From: Chloroflexota bacterium
Lineage (GTDB): Bacteria > Chloroflexota > Anaerolineae > Anaerolineales > UBA11579
NCBI GenBank assembly: GCA_003250455.1
Contig: QKGK01000194.1
Coordinates: 1 to 5,385 of the forward strand
Length of the DNA stretch: 5,385 bases
Reading direction: 5' to 3'
The position numbers and the translations under genes were made by a program. Positions 4,762 through 5,385 of this stretch are shown in pieces. Under the pieces are notes generated by a model. The model worked only from the letters and a program-made list of their open reading frames with translations. It had not been told where the DNA came from and made no database searches. How positions within the stretch are numbered: the stretch's first letter is position 1; each line of letters begins with the position of its first letter.

Positions 4762-5385
4762 GTGTCAAACTTTGCGAAGAATATCAAAAGCGAAGAGCTG
4801 CATAAGCGCAAGCCGCTGCGCCAGTTCTTCAGCTTTCTTTCCAAAATTGCCTTCTGGCTGCTGGCAGACCTGGAGATCAAGGGCCTGGAGAATTTCCCCG
4901 ACCATGGTCCGCTGATCGTGGTGGGGAACCACTTCAGTTTTGTCGATCCGGTAGCATTTGTGCGGATCAGCCCGGTACCGCTGGATTTTATCGGCGGAGC
5001 GGTCAATCCGCATGCGCCATCCATCGTCCTGTTCATCCCGCGCTTGTGGGGCTTCTTCCCGGTCAAGCGGGGGACAGGGTCTACCTTTGCGCTGAGGGAG
5101 TCTGAAAAGGTGCTCAAGGAGGGCGGGGTGCTGGGGGTCTTCCCGGAGGCGGGGAACTGGGCGCAGGTGCTGCGACCAGCACGTCCGGGGGCGGCCTTTT
5201 TGGTCTCGCGGACGAATGCGCGCATTCTGCCTGTTGGTCTGGATGGGATGGACCGGATTTTTCCTTCGCTAAAGCGCTTCAAGCGCGCAAAGGTGACGGT
5301 CAATATTGGCAAGCCTTACCAGCCTACACCGGTCACCGGCAAGGGGCGGGAGCGCCGGGAGCAGATTGACGAATTGGGGCACGAG
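4762..5385 (+). CDS. 1-acyl-sn-glycerol-3-phosphate acyltransferase family protein (PlsC-like), right edge truncated
   Basis: PlsC-type enzymes transfer an acyl chain to lysophosphatidic acid to make phosphatidic acid at the inner face of the membrane. The frame is open from GTG 4762 to the edge, giving 208 residues with no stop. The catalytic block is NHFSFVD (56-62, the HX4D motif; His57 and Asp62). Block II is GFFPVKRG (97-104) with Arg103. Block III is FPEAGNW (127-133), keeping Glu129, where typical members read FPEGTR. Block IV is ILPVGL (155-160). A moderately hydrophobic stretch at about 22-36 precedes the core. The N-terminus of about 35 residues before the core is usual for soluble-type members. 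The exact acyl acceptor cannot be told; related enzymes act on other lysolipids, and the altered block III calls for caution. It sits 4 bases after the MFS gene and is probably coupled to it. The end of the protein lies outside the window. Confidence 0.87.
   Translation, partial: MSNFAKNIKSEELHKRKPLRQFFSFLSKIAFWLLADLEIKGLENFPDHGPLIVVGNHFSFVDPVAFVRISPVPLDFIGGAVNPHAPSIVLFIPRLWGFFPVKRGTGSTFALRESEKVLKEGGVLGVFPEAGNWAQVLRPARPGAAFLVSRTNARILPVGLDGMDRIFPSLKRFKRAKVTVNIGKPYQPTPVTGKGRERREQIDELGHE

Noticed and set aside
4740..5312. A 190-codon minus-strand frame opposite plsC
   Set aside because: The + strand frame shows the HX4D, FPE and PVGL acyltransferase motifs. The antisense product is a low-complexity Ser/Arg/Pro-rich sequence.
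1..5385. CRISPR arrays, insertion sequences, tRNA or rRNA genes, defence systems
   Set aside because: There are no regularly spaced repeats, transposase-like frames, terminal inverted repeats or structural RNA signatures. All large stretches are covered by recognised housekeeping genes.

Overview
The window reads as a bacterial chromosome fragment of moderate-to-high GC content. It is densely coded, and every supported gene lies on the + strand. The best guess for the source is a member of the Chloroflexota, probably class Anaerolineae. That rests on the look of ATP synthase subunits a and c, on a b subunit carrying a delta-like C-terminal domain, and on a divergent MurE. It is an inference from remembered family features, not a database result.

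Region 1 (1-1750) is the membrane (Fo) part of an F-type ATP synthase in the usual order a-c-b. It holds the 3' end of atpB, a 113-base spacer with two GC-rich hairpins, atpE, and a TTG-started atpF. The b protein has the usual membrane anchor and long charged helix. It then continues into a domain that looks like the C-terminal part of subunit delta (OSCP). A strong intrinsic terminator follows at once, so no F1 genes (alpha, gamma, beta, epsilon) are attached downstream here. Subunit c has the proton-binding Glu but none of the extra Na+ ligands, which suggests an H+-coupled enzyme.

Region 2 (1750-3356) is a single complete Mur ligase of the MurE type. It probably has its own promoter in the AT-rich stretch after the terminator. 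All the main Mur ligase landmarks are present, but several are altered. The motif that reads DNPR in diaminopimelate-adding enzymes is EDPR here, so the amino acid it adds is uncertain.

Region 3 (3357-5385) holds a 12-helix MFS transporter of the UMF1/Atg22-like group and, 4 bases later, a GTG-started PlsC-type acyltransferase that runs off the right edge. These two are almost certainly co-transcribed and translationally coupled. They may also receive read-through from murE, because only a short UUCG hairpin separates them from it.

Taken together the window is cell-envelope and energy housekeeping: proton-driven ATP synthesis, peptidoglycan precursor synthesis, transport, and phospholipid acylation. 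I see no mobile element, CRISPR array, tRNA, rRNA or defence system. The most unusual feature is the b-delta fusion in an Fo-only cluster.
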